Of a DNA stretch of 64,000 nucleotides, positions 39,177-46,837 are shown one piece after another; position 1 is the stretch's first letter, and every line of letters starts with the position of its first letter. Under the pieces are notes generated by a model that saw only the letters and a list, made by a program, of their open reading frames with translations, was not told the DNA's origin and did no database searches. The stretch lies in the NCBI GenBank assembly GCA_052390275.1, contig JBQTHD010000009.1, positions 62,001 through 126,000 of the forward strand, given 5' to 3'. The stretch comes from JBQTHD01 sp052390275 (GTDB lineage: Bacteria > Actinomycetota > Acidimicrobiia > Acidimicrobiales > AC-14). The translations under genes were made by a program, and so were the position numbers.

Positions 39177-40613
39177 TCAGACGCCGGCCCGCTGGCGCAG
39201 TAAGGCGGTAACGGCTCGGCCGTCGGCGGAACCGCCGGTGGCGGCCATGACCCTGCCCACGAGAAAGCCGGTGAGCTTGACCTCGCCTTCCAGGTAACGA
39301 CCCCATTCTCCCGGGTTCGCGGCCAATACGGCCTCCAAAGCTTCGGCCAGGGCATCGGCGGCCACCGCGGCGAATCCCCGGGCCGAGGCCAGCGCTTCGG
39401 GGTCGCCTCCACCGGCAGCCACCATGTCGGACAGGATCACCTTGGCCTGGCTCGGGGTCAGGCGACCGGAGGACTCCAGGGTCAGGACGGCGGCGACGTC
39501 GTTGGCGGCCAGGGCCGGACCGGGCCTGTGGGATCCAACGGCGATGGCCGGCAGTTGGTTCGCCACCCGGGTGAGGGCCAGCGGGCCGGGGGTACCCAGG
39601 CCAATGACGTCAGCCACGAAGTCATCCAGACCGGCGGTGACCAGGGCGGCCACCTGAGCTTCGGTCACCTCCACCCCCGCGGCGTCAGCCAGGCGGGCTC
39701 GACGCTGGGCCGGGAGCAGGGGCAGGTACTCGGTCACCCGCCGCCGCCAGGCCTCGTCGGGGTCCAGGGGCACGAGGTCTGGCTCGGGGAAGTACCGGTA
39801 GTCCTCGGCCTCCTCCTTGGAACGAAGCGAAATGGTCACCCCGGCCGAGTCGTCCCAGTGACGGGTTTCCTGGATGATCCGCTCACCCATCTCCAAGCGG
39901 GCGCTCTGGCGCGCTGCCTCGTAGTCGATTGCCCGGCCGAGGGACCGCACCGAGTTGAGGTTCTTGATCTCCGCCCGGGTTCCGAGCGGTTCCCCCGGGC
40001 GGCGGACCGAGACGTTGGCGTCGACCCGCAGGGACCCCTCCTCCATTCGGGCATCGGACGCCTCGACCGCGGCCAGGATGAGGCGAAGTTCGTTGATGTA
40101 AGCCTTGGCCTCTTCGCCCGAGCGCAGGTCGGGCTCGCTGACGATCTCCACCAGGGGGACCCCGGCCCGGTTGTAGTCGATCAGGGCGAAGTCGGCGCCG
40201 TGGATGCGCCCGCTGGTGCCCACATGGGTGGTCTTGCCGGTGTCCTCCTCCAGATGGGCCCGGACCAGGCGAATCCGCCGGCCGCCGGGGAGGTCCAGGC
40301 GGCCGCCGACGTTGATGGGCTTGTCGTACTGGCTGACCTGAAAGTCCTTGGGCATGTCGGGATAGAAGTAGTTCTTGCGGTGGAAGTTCGAGGGCCGGAT
40401 ATCTGAGCCCAGGGCGGTGCCGATGCGCATGGCCAGTTCCACCGCCTGACGGTTGAACACCGGCAGGGACCCGGGCAGCCCCAGGCACACCGGGCAGATA
40501 TTGGTGTTGGGTTCGGCCCCGAACCGGTTGGGGCAACTGCAGAACAACTTGGTGGCGGTGGCCAACTCGCAGTGAACCTCTAGCCCGATGACCATCTCCC
40601 AGCCCGGCTTCAC
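39177..40613 (-). CDS. gatB: Aspartyl/glutamyl-tRNA(Asn/Gln) amidotransferase subunit B
   Basis: The 478-residue protein selects and phosphorylates misacylated tRNA in the GatCAB complex. It has VIGLEVHCELATATKLFCSC, PNTNICPVCLGLPGSLPVFN, KNYFYPDMPKDFQVSQYDKP, RAHLEEDTGKTTH and the YRYFPEPDLVPL segment, followed by the YqeY-like tail. The zinc-type Cys residues (CSCPN...CPVC) are present. GTG 40613 overlaps the gatC stop by 4 bases. The expected gatA is not between gatC and gatB nor elsewhere in the window. Confidence 0.97.
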   Translation of the reverse strand: MKPGWEMVIGLEVHCELATATKLFCSCPNRFGAEPNTNICPVCLGLPGSLPVFNRQAVELAMRIGTALGSDIRPSNFHRKNYFYPDMPKDFQVSQYDKPINVGGRLDLPGGRRIRLVRAHLEEDTGKTTHVGTSGRIHGADFALIDYNRAGVPLVEIVSEPDLRSGEEAKAYINELRLILAAVEASDARMEEGSLRVDANVSVRRPGEPLGTRAEIKNLNSVRSLGRAIDYEAARQSARLEMGERIIQETRHWDDSAGVTISLRSKEEAEDYRYFPEPDLVPLDPDEAWRRRVTEYLPLLPAQRRARLADAAGVEVTEAQVAALVTAGLDDFVADVIGLGTPGPLALTRVANQLPAIAVGSHRPGPALAANDVAAVLTLESSGRLTPSQAKVILSDMVAAGGGDPEALASARGFAAVAADALAEALEAVLAANPGEWGRYLEGEVKLTGFLVGRVMAATGGSADGRAVTALLRQRAGV

Positions 40614-40990
40614 CCCGGCTCCCCCCTCGCGGCCCCGCCGGTGGTCTCAGCCGGGCCCGAGCCCAGGACGGCGGGCACCCGAAATCTTCCCGATTCGGCC
40701 TCCGGGGCCTGGGACAGAACCTCGGCGGGGTCCAGGCCGGGGCGGACCACATCGGCCCGCAAAACGTTGACCAGGCCGCTGGGATGCGACGTCGGCTCGA
40801 CCCCGGAGGTGTCCAAGGCGGCCAGCGTTCGGGCGTAATCGAGGACTCCGCCCAGTTGGCCGGCGAACCGGGCCACCTGGTCGGCAGCCAGGTCCAGGTG
40901 GGCCAGGCGGGCCACCCGGTCCACCTCGGCGGCGGAGATGGCCGGCTGGGATCGGTCCGGCTGGGATCGGTCCGGCTGGCCGCCGGTCAC
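40610..40990 (-). CDS. gatC: Aspartyl/glutamyl-tRNA(Asn/Gln) amidotransferase subunit C
   Basis: The 126-residue protein has the GatC core: ISAAEVDRVARLAHLDLAAD, VARFAGQLGGVLDYARTLAA, LDTSGVEPTSHP, then VLRADVVRPGLDPAEVLSQA and FRVPAVLG. GatC wraps around GatA and GatB to stabilise the complex. The N-terminus carries a small duplication (PDRSQPDRSQP) from a 15-bp repeat, so the true start may be slightly inside. It is directly coupled to gatB, with gatA absent. Confidence 0.93.
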   Translation of the reverse strand: MTGGQPDRSQPDRSQPAISAAEVDRVARLAHLDLAADQVARFAGQLGGVLDYARTLAALDTSGVEPTSHPSGLVNVLRADVVRPGLDPAEVLSQAPEAESGRFRVPAVLGSGPAETTGGAARGEPG

Positions 40991-41013
40991 CGGGCCGGGC
41001 CTGCCACCGGGGT

Positions 41014-41418
41014 TCAGGCCGGGTCCGGAGCCGGGGACGAGCCGGTGAGGAGATTCCCCGCGGCCGGAACACCTTCTGCGATCGAGAGTTCCGCCTGGGG
41101 TTCGCTATCGGACCCAGATGGAACGACGTCCCACTGCATGGTTTCGGGGAAGCGATCGTCGCGCAGGCAGTAGGAGTCCGGGTCGGGCTCCCACATGACC
41201 TTGGCCGCCTCGAAACAGGGGGGATGGAAGGCCATGGGGCTGGGGCACATGGCCCCGGCCACCGCCATCTCCGCCCGGATGACCTCGGCCGGGTCCACGT
41301 CGAGGCCGCAGACCTCGCACATGACCGGCGGCCCTGCTGATGAATGGTCTCCGGCGGCGGAAGAATCCATGGTTGCGGTGTTCCCGCCGGCAGAGGCCGA
41401 TTCCCTGGACATGGACAA
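41014..41418 (-). CDS. Small Cys/His zinc-ribbon-like protein, unknown function
   Basis: The conserved part is CEVCGLDVDPAEVIRAEMAV, then CPSPMAFHPPCFEAAKVMW. Two CxxC/HxxC-type knuckles would bind one zinc. Beyond it are YCLRDDRFPETMQWDVVPSG and an acidic/Pro tail. The 134-residue frame uses a TTG at 41418 with GAGGGG upstream; ATGs at 41412, 41370 and 41322 are alternatives and the zinc part starts at the last. It follows gatC closely on the opposite side of its start (gatC lies downstream), so it could head the gatCB transcript. No family recognised. Confidence 0.65.
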   Translation of the reverse strand: MSMSRESASAGGNTATMDSSAAGDHSSAGPPVMCEVCGLDVDPAEVIRAEMAVAGAMCPSPMAFHPPCFEAAKVMWEPDPDSYCLRDDRFPETMQWDVVPSGSDSEPQAELSIAEGVPAAGNLLTGSSPAPDPA

Positions 41419-41426
41419 ACACTATT

Positions 41427-41496
41427 CCCCTCGATCAGGCCCTCGAACGGGCCTTCGGTCGGCCCCTCGATCGGGCCTTCGGTCGGGAGGTTCCGT
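41427..41496. repeat. Degenerate 15-30 bp tandem repeat
   Basis: CCCCTCGATCAGGCCCTCG, then CGGGCCTTCGGTCGG and again CCCCTCGATCGGGCC, TTCGGTCGG form two imperfect copies of a roughly 30-base unit with internal similarity. It lies between the zinc-ribbon-like gene and the SCP2 gene. No coding sense. Confidence 0.65.
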
Positions 41497-41589
41497 CGGG
41501 CGGTGTCGGAGACGCCGCCAGGTCCGGCACCGGCATGGTGCCTGGCGAGTGAGGGGTCCCGCGACGCCGCCAGCGGATACGTTCGGTCC

Positions 41590-42015
41590 GTGGCCCCTTT
41601 CGACTTCCTCTCGCAGGGCTGGATCGCAGCCGCCCGCCAGGTCCGGTCCGATCACGACGAGACGCTGGCCCAGTCGGTACCCGAGGAGGTCCGCTTGAAC
41701 CTGGTGATAACCGAGGTTCCCTTCGACCCCGGCCAACTCGACGCCCATCTGGATACCACTTTGGGCCGGATGGACCTGGAGACCGGCCATCTCGACGGCG
41801 GCGACGCCACCGTGACCCTCGACTACTTCACGGCCAGGGACATCTTCATCGAGGGCACGCCAGATGTGCTCATGCGGGCCTTCATGGCCGGCAAGCTTCG
41901 GGTCCAGGGGGACATGGCCAAGCTGGTGGCGGCCATGACCCAGCTCACTCCACCCGAACCCGAGAAGGCCGAACCCCTCCGGGCCGCTCTTCGGGACATC
42001 ACGATTCTGGACTGA
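41590..42015 (+). CDS. SCP2 sterol-carrier-domain protein
   Basis: The 141-residue protein starts at GTG 41590: VAPFDFLSQGWIAAARQVRS. The SCP2-like fold is indicated by RLNLVITEVPFDPG, HLDGGDATVTLDYFTARDIF, then TPDVLMRAFMAGKLRVQGDM and AKLVAAMTQL. Such domains bind lipids or acyl-CoA in a hydrophobic tunnel. The frame is open upstream through the repeat array, but no ribosome site supports a longer form. The end overlaps the convergent SDR gene by 17 bases; an SCP2/SDR pair hints at lipid metabolism, by inference only. Confidence 0.8.
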   Translation: MAPFDFLSQGWIAAARQVRSDHDETLAQSVPEEVRLNLVITEVPFDPGQLDAHLDTTLGRMDLETGHLDGGDATVTLDYFTARDIFIEGTPDVLMRAFMAGKLRVQGDMAKLVAAMTQLTPPEPEKAEPLRAALRDITILD

Positions 42016-42895
42016 CCTCCAAGGCGCCGGCCAGTGTTTCCTGTGACCAGGCCCGGTCAGACTCCCAGGTCTCTGTTGGCGTCCAACCCGTCCATCGGAC
42101 GAGGCGGGACCGCCCGGAACGCAACCCGTCCGGCCCGGACCCCCCCGGCCCCGACCCCCCCAGCCCCAGGACCTGGCCGGTCAGCGGGCATGCCGGGCTG
42201 AGCAGGTAGGCAACCAGGGGTGAGACCTGGGCCGGATCCCAGGGATCGAAGGCGCCGGGGGCGGTCGGCGGGGCCATGAGGCTGGCCAGGGCCGGCACCG
42301 CCTGGGTCATGGGTGTCCGGGCCAAAGGGGCCACGGCGTTGACCCTTACGCCGTAGCGGGCCAACTCGTCCGCGGCCACCAAGGTCAAAGCGGCGATGGC
42401 CGCCTTGGCGGCGCCGTAGTTGGCCTGGCCGGGGTTGGGCCCCAGGCCGGAGATGGAGGTGGTGTTGACCACCGACGCATCCACTCTGTGGCCCTGGCCG
42501 TGGCGGGAGCGCCAATGGGCGGCCGCGGCCCGCAACAGGCCGGCGTGTCCCTTGAGGTGGACCCCGATGACGTCGTCCCACTCGGCTTCACTCATGGCGG
42601 CCAGGAACCGGTCCCGGGTGTTGCCAGCGTTGTTGACCACCCCGTGCAGTTCGCCGAACTCACCGACCGCCACCGCTACCAGGGCTTCGGCTAGGTTCCA
42701 ATCGGAGATATCTCCGGAGCAGGCTCGGGCACGCCCCCCACAGTCGGCGATCTCGGCCGTCACCGCCGCGGCCCGGACAGGGTCCAGGTCGTTGACCACC
42801 ACCGCGGCCCCCTGCATGCCCAGGAGGAGGGCATGCTCGCGGCCCAGGCCCTGGCCCGCACCGGTCACCACGATTACCCGCCCGACCAGGCCCAC
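41999..42895 (-). CDS. Short-chain dehydrogenase/reductase (SDR)
   Basis: The 298-residue protein has the Rossmann motif VIVVTGAGQGLGREHALLLG, NDLDP after the second strand, the VVNNAGNTRDRF motif and the catalytic Ser/Tyr/Lys set in SISGLGPNPGQANYGAAKAA. It resembles the SDR domain of hydroxyacyl-CoA dehydrogenases (multifunctional enzyme type), often found with SCP2 domains; the exact substrate is unknown. GTG 42895 is the only reasonable start after the kinase stop at 42918. The C-terminus has a Gly/Ser/Arg-rich insertion (GGSGPGGSGPDGLRSGRSR). Confidence 0.88.
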   Translation of the reverse strand: MGLVGRVIVVTGAGQGLGREHALLLGMQGAAVVVNDLDPVRAAAVTAEIADCGGRARACSGDISDWNLAEALVAVAVGEFGELHGVVNNAGNTRDRFLAAMSEAEWDDVIGVHLKGHAGLLRAAAAHWRSRHGQGHRVDASVVNTTSISGLGPNPGQANYGAAKAAIAALTLVAADELARYGVRVNAVAPLARTPMTQAVPALASLMAPPTAPGAFDPWDPAQVSPLVAYLLSPACPLTGQVLGLGGSGPGGSGPDGLRSGRSRLVRWTGWTPTETWESDRAWSQETLAGALEVSPES

Positions 42896-42917
42896 CGGTT
42901 CGCCATTGGCCAGGGGG

Positions 42918-45137
42918 TCAGCGGACGTAGACGTCGATCTTGCTTCCCGGGCGGATCTTGGCCCCGGCGGGAGGCACCGAGGTGAAGACCTTGCCTCCGC
43001 GGGGCCCGTAGGTCTGGCCCAATTCCAACCCGGCCCCCTCGAACTTGTCGCCGGCCGCCTCGACGGACAGCCCGGTGGTCTCGGGCACCGAGGGACGGCC
43101 GGCGGCCACGGCGACTGCGACCCGGCTGCCCCGATCCACTCGCTCGCCGGGGCCGGGATTGACCGAAATGACCTGGCCCTTGGCCTCCTCGTCGTCGGTG
43201 AAGACATTGGTGGGGACAGCCACCAGGCCCAGGCCGTCGAGGGCCTTGTCCACCTCCTCGAAGATGCGCCCCAGAAGGCCCTCGGGGATCATGCGCTTCT
43301 CCGGGCCGGCGGAAACGGCCAGGTCCACCGCCGAACCCTTGGGGGGCGACGCATCCCGGGGCGACCAGTCCAGGACCCGTCCGGCTGCCACCTCCTCGTC
43401 GGTCCGCCGGGTCACCTGACCCAGAGCCAGACCCACTTCGCCCAGCCGAGCTGTGGCCTCGGCCTCGGTCAAACCCTCCAGATCGGGAACCGGCACCGGC
43501 GGTGGGCCGTCGGAAACCCTGACCGCCACCCGGGAACCCTCTTCGAGGACTGCCCCGGCGGCCGGCGACTGGCTGATGACCACGTCAACCGCAACTTCGT
43601 CGTCAAAGGTTCGTTCCTCGGATATCTCCAGGTTGAGCCGCAACAGCGCCACCCGGACGTCACCCAGGCTCGCTCCGACGAGATCGGGCACGGGGTGGGT
43701 GGGAATCCGCAGGGCCAAGGAGGCAGCCACCGCACCGGCGGCCATCAAGAGCAGGAAAAGCGGCACCCACAGCCATGTCCGCCGCCGACGTCGGCGGGCT
43801 CCGGCGGGTAGGAGCAATGACTCCTGGCCTGCCGACCCGGGCCCCTGAGCGGGCCGCGATGCTCCCCCATCAGGCGGCCGCCGCCTCGGCGGGCGCGACC
43901 GCCGGCCCACGGCCATCGTGGCGTCGGGGTCCTCCTCGGCGAAGGCCCGAGCGGACCCGGCGGGCCCGAAACTGGTGGCCCCGTTCGACTCCGCAGCGCC
44001 GATCGGCGTGCTGTCGGTCCGGGCCATGGCCAGGGCCTGGGTGTCAGCTTCGGTGTCGGAGACCGGCGGGCCTCGACGCCCTCGGCGGTTCGCGGGGGCG
44101 GCATCGCTCGCGGTTGCGGGGCCGAACCCGGAACGGCCGGAGGCAGCCTGGGGCCCCAACTCCGTGGGGTCGACGAGATCGGAGGCGACCGCCCCGCCCA
44201 GTTCGGACACACCGGCGAGGGGAAGCGGCCCGGGCCGGGCCAGTTCCGGGGCCACCGCCCCCAGGGCGACGGCCAGTTCGGCGGCATCGAGACGCTCGTC
44301 GGGTTGGAGACGGCCGGCCCGGGCCACCACCTCCACCAGGGGGCCCAGGGCCGGGGGGGCCTCCAACGACTTCTCCAGCCGGGCCATGAGGGTGCCCACG
44401 GTGGTATCGGCAGAAAAGGGAGCCGCCCCGGTTACCGATTCGATGAGGACGATGGCCAGGGAGTAGACGTCGGCCCGGCCGTCGAGCGCCTGGCCCCGGG
44501 CCTGTTCGGGCGATGCGTAGCGGGCTGTGCCCAGAACCGCCCCGGCCGGCTCGGTCCAGGCGGCCTCGGCCAGGGCCCGGGCCAGGCCGAAGTCGGCGAT
44601 TCGTAGGCGGCCGTCATCGTCGAAGAGGAGGTTGGCCGGCTTGATGTCCCGGTGGACCAGGCCCCGGCGGTGGGCATAGTCCAGCCCCCGGGCGGCCTCC
44701 AGGCCGACCAGGAGAGCCTGGGCCGGAGTGAGGCGGCGGCCCTGGTCGAGCATGGACCGCAGGCTGCCCCCGGCCAGGTACTCCGACACCAGGTAGGGCC
44801 CGTCCTGCTCCTCGCCCCAGTCGTAGACGGCGAGCACGTGGGGATGGTTGAGCGCGGCAGCGGCCCGGGCCTCCGCCCGGAACCGGCGGAGGAAGGACTC
44901 GTCACCGGCCAGGGCCGGGTGCAGGATCTTGACCGCCACCCGGCGGCGAAGGCGGACGTCGTCGGCCAGGAATACGTGGGCCGACGCCCCCGTGCCGATG
45001 GCGGCCATGAGCCGGTAGCGCTCGCCCAGGACCCGACCGATGTGGTCGGCGCTGCGCGTCGAACTCACAGGGGCTGAGGCTACAGGGGCAGGGTTGTCGA
45101 ACCGAGGCACATCCGTGCCCGCCTGGCAGGACCCCAC
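42918..45137 (-). CDS. pknB: Membrane Ser/Thr protein kinase with PASTA domains (PknB-like)
   Basis: The 739-residue protein starts with a kinase domain: YRLMAAIGTGASAHVFLADD, VAVKIL (Lys), HRDIKPANLLFDDDGRLRIA (about 159-178), DFG and GTARYASPEQARG. A 180-residue Pro/Ala/Ser linker leads to a membrane helix (WLWVPLFLLLMAAGAVAASL, about 457-477). Then come about four PASTA repeats (VPDLVGASLGDVRVALLRLN; VPDLEGLTEAEATARLGEVG; and two more). Such kinases sense cell-wall fragments and control growth and division. The start is uncertain: GTG 45137 or GTG 45068 nearer the kinase fold. It ends 23 bases before the SDR start. Confidence 0.95.
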   Translation of the reverse strand: MGSCQAGTDVPRFDNPAPVASAPVSSTRSADHIGRVLGERYRLMAAIGTGASAHVFLADDVRLRRRVAVKILHPALAGDESFLRRFRAEARAAAALNHPHVLAVYDWGEEQDGPYLVSEYLAGGSLRSMLDQGRRLTPAQALLVGLEAARGLDYAHRRGLVHRDIKPANLLFDDDGRLRIADFGLARALAEAAWTEPAGAVLGTARYASPEQARGQALDGRADVYSLAIVLIESVTGAAPFSADTTVGTLMARLEKSLEAPPALGPLVEVVARAGRLQPDERLDAAELAVALGAVAPELARPGPLPLAGVSELGGAVASDLVDPTELGPQAASGRSGFGPATASDAAPANRRGRRGPPVSDTEADTQALAMARTDSTPIGAAESNGATSFGPAGSARAFAEEDPDATMAVGRRSRPPRRRPPDGGASRPAQGPGSAGQESLLLPAGARRRRRRTWLWVPLFLLLMAAGAVAASLALRIPTHPVPDLVGASLGDVRVALLRLNLEISEERTFDDEVAVDVVISQSPAAGAVLEEGSRVAVRVSDGPPPVPVPDLEGLTEAEATARLGEVGLALGQVTRRTDEEVAAGRVLDWSPRDASPPKGSAVDLAVSAGPEKRMIPEGLLGRIFEEVDKALDGLGLVAVPTNVFTDDEEAKGQVISVNPGPGERVDRGSRVAVAVAAGRPSVPETTGLSVEAAGDKFEGAGLELGQTYGPRGGKVFTSVPPAGAKIRPGSKIDVYVR

Positions 45138-45169
45138 TGGAATCCCTCCGCCGGGAGAGGCCTGGAAGA

Positions 45170-45595
45170 ATGGCGACGGTGAGCACTGGGCGTCGGTCGT
45201 TGCGCAAGGCCCTGGTGATGACCACCATCGCGGCGGTGGCGGTTGGCGGCTTCGTCTTCGTCTTCACCCAACCACCCCAGAACCGGGCGGGAGCCAAGCC
45301 GTCGGCCGTGGAGTCGGTCTTCCCCGAGGGCGGCAACCTCAACCTCCGCCAGGTGGCCATCGTGGCTGATCTGGCCCCGGGACACACCGGCTACCTCCTG
45401 CTCGACGGCATCGAGGTTCCCCGGGACGACCTCGTCATCGTCGACCCGCTCAACACGGTCAGCCTGCAACCCCAGCCGGGGAGCGACTACGCCGAACTGG
45501 AGCCCGGTCCCCACTGCGCCACGATCGTCTACCGCCGCATCGGCCGGCCGGAGAGCGAGTCCAGCTCCTACCGGTGGTGCTTCAGCCTGGCGTGA
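45170..45595 (+). CDS. Single-pass membrane protein of unknown function
   Basis: The 141-residue product begins MATVSTGRRSLRKALVMTTI, then AAVAVGGFVFVFT, a signal anchor. The outer part (FPEGGNLNLRQVAIVADLAP, GYLLLDGIEVPRDDLVIVDP, TIVYRRIGRPE) looks like a small beta domain with a Cys pair (PHCATI...RWCFSLA). Translation is coupled by GTGA to the sigma-like membrane protein that follows. It is divergent from the PASTA kinase, separated by only 32 bases. No family recognised. Confidence 0.8.
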   Translation: MATVSTGRRSLRKALVMTTIAAVAVGGFVFVFTQPPQNRAGAKPSAVESVFPEGGNLNLRQVAIVADLAPGHTGYLLLDGIEVPRDDLVIVDPLNTVSLQPQPGSDYAELEPGPHCATIVYRRIGRPESESSSYRWCFSLA

Positions 45596-46800
45596 TACCC
45601 ACCGGAGCGGAGGGGAAGGAGACCGACCCGGGCGACTCCCGGGCCCGGGCCGCCGATGGCGACCCGGCAGTGTGGGAGGCGCTCCTGCGCCAGCACTGGC
45701 CAGCCATGGCCGCCTACGCCGCCCTGCGGACCTCAAACCCGGCCACGGTCACAGCGGTGGTGGACCGGGCCTTCGATCGGCTCCACGATCGCATCGACCG
45801 GCCCCGGCCGGCCATGACCATCCGGCTCATGACGGCCGTCCGAACCGAGTTGGACACCCAGGGCTCCCCCGCTCCCCGGTTGGCCGAGCCGCCGGCCATC
45901 ACCACCGCCGATGGGACGGCGATGCCCCCCGACCCTTCTGACGCCGCGGCGGCCTGGCGGCAGGCCTTCGGCCGGCTAGGAGGCGGGTCCCGAGACCTGG
46001 TGGCCCTGATGGCCCTGGCCGGAATCGACCCGGTGAACCTGGCCGAGGTGGTGGGAGGCCGCCGGGCCGAAGTGGCGGCCCGGGCCCGGGCCGCCCGGGA
46101 CGACCGTGTGCGGGCCGGGCGGATAGCGGGGGGCGGGGCATCCGCCGATGGGGACCAGAAGGAGGAACCGTCGTTTGATCGGGCAGCGTCGTCCCTACTG
46201 GACCCGACCGCCGCCGTGGACGAGCCGTATCCGGTGAACCAGCCGTACCCCCTGAACCGACTGAAAGCCCTGATGCTGGCGCCGGTTCCGGGGGGTTGGT
46301 CGGCCGAGTTCGAGGCCGACCCACCGGCCCGCCTGGTGGTGGCCGTGCGCCAGCGGGCCATCGAACGCCAGGTGGGCGGGAGGGTGGAGCCCCGTCCGGC
46401 CCGCAGCCGGGCCCGGCATTACTCGGTGATCGCCGCTGCGGTGGGGGGAATCATCGTCACCGCCCTGTTCGTGGGACTGGTGCTGGGCAGCACTCTTCCC
46501 CGGCCGGTTCGGGCCTTCGCCCGAGTGCTGGGGCTGCCGGTCGAATCGGTGTCGCTCAGCCAGGCCGAGGCGGAGATGGCCACCCTGGCCGCCGCCCTGC
46601 GCCGGGGGGATGCCGACGCGGCCCGAACCGCCGACCAGCGGCTATCAGCCCTGGTGGCCGGCCTCGATAGCAGCGAGCGGGACCGGGTGGTGGCCCTGGC
46701 CGAGCAGTTGCACAGCGATGTCATCTCGATGACTGGCGGCGACCGGGATGATCTGGCCGAGACGGTGACGCCGGGCCTGCGAGGGACCGGAGCGGATTAG
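45592..46800 (+). CDS. Degenerate ECF-sigma-like domain fused to a membrane helix
   Basis: The 402-residue product starts at GTG 45592. Residues about 25-170 look like sigma regions 2 and 4: DPAVWEALLRQHWPAMAAYA, AVVDRAFDRLHDRI, then FGRLGGGSRDLVALMALAGI, DPVNLAEVVGGRRAEVAARA. The promoter-contact residues are not well kept. A second part holds a membrane helix (YSVIAAAVGGIIVTALFVGL, about 283-302) and an outer helical tail (SLSQAEAEMATLAAALRRGD). A membrane-bound sigma-like regulator is inferred; it could instead be only a structural relic. It is coupled to the small membrane protein at 45170. Confidence 0.6.
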   Translation: MIPTGAEGKETDPGDSRARAADGDPAVWEALLRQHWPAMAAYAALRTSNPATVTAVVDRAFDRLHDRIDRPRPAMTIRLMTAVRTELDTQGSPAPRLAEPPAITTADGTAMPPDPSDAAAAWRQAFGRLGGGSRDLVALMALAGIDPVNLAEVVGGRRAEVAARARAARDDRVRAGRIAGGGASADGDQKEEPSFDRAASSLLDPTAAVDEPYPVNQPYPLNRLKALMLAPVPGGWSAEFEADPPARLVVAVRQRAIERQVGGRVEPRPARSRARHYSVIAAAVGGIIVTALFVGLVLGSTLPRPVRAFARVLGLPVESVSLSQAEAEMATLAAALRRGDADAARTADQRLSALVAGLDSSERDRVVALAEQLHSDVISMTGGDRDDLAETVTPGLRGTGAD

Positions 46801-46837
46801 CCCGCGCCGACGATCCTTGAACCCCGCCCGACCCGGG

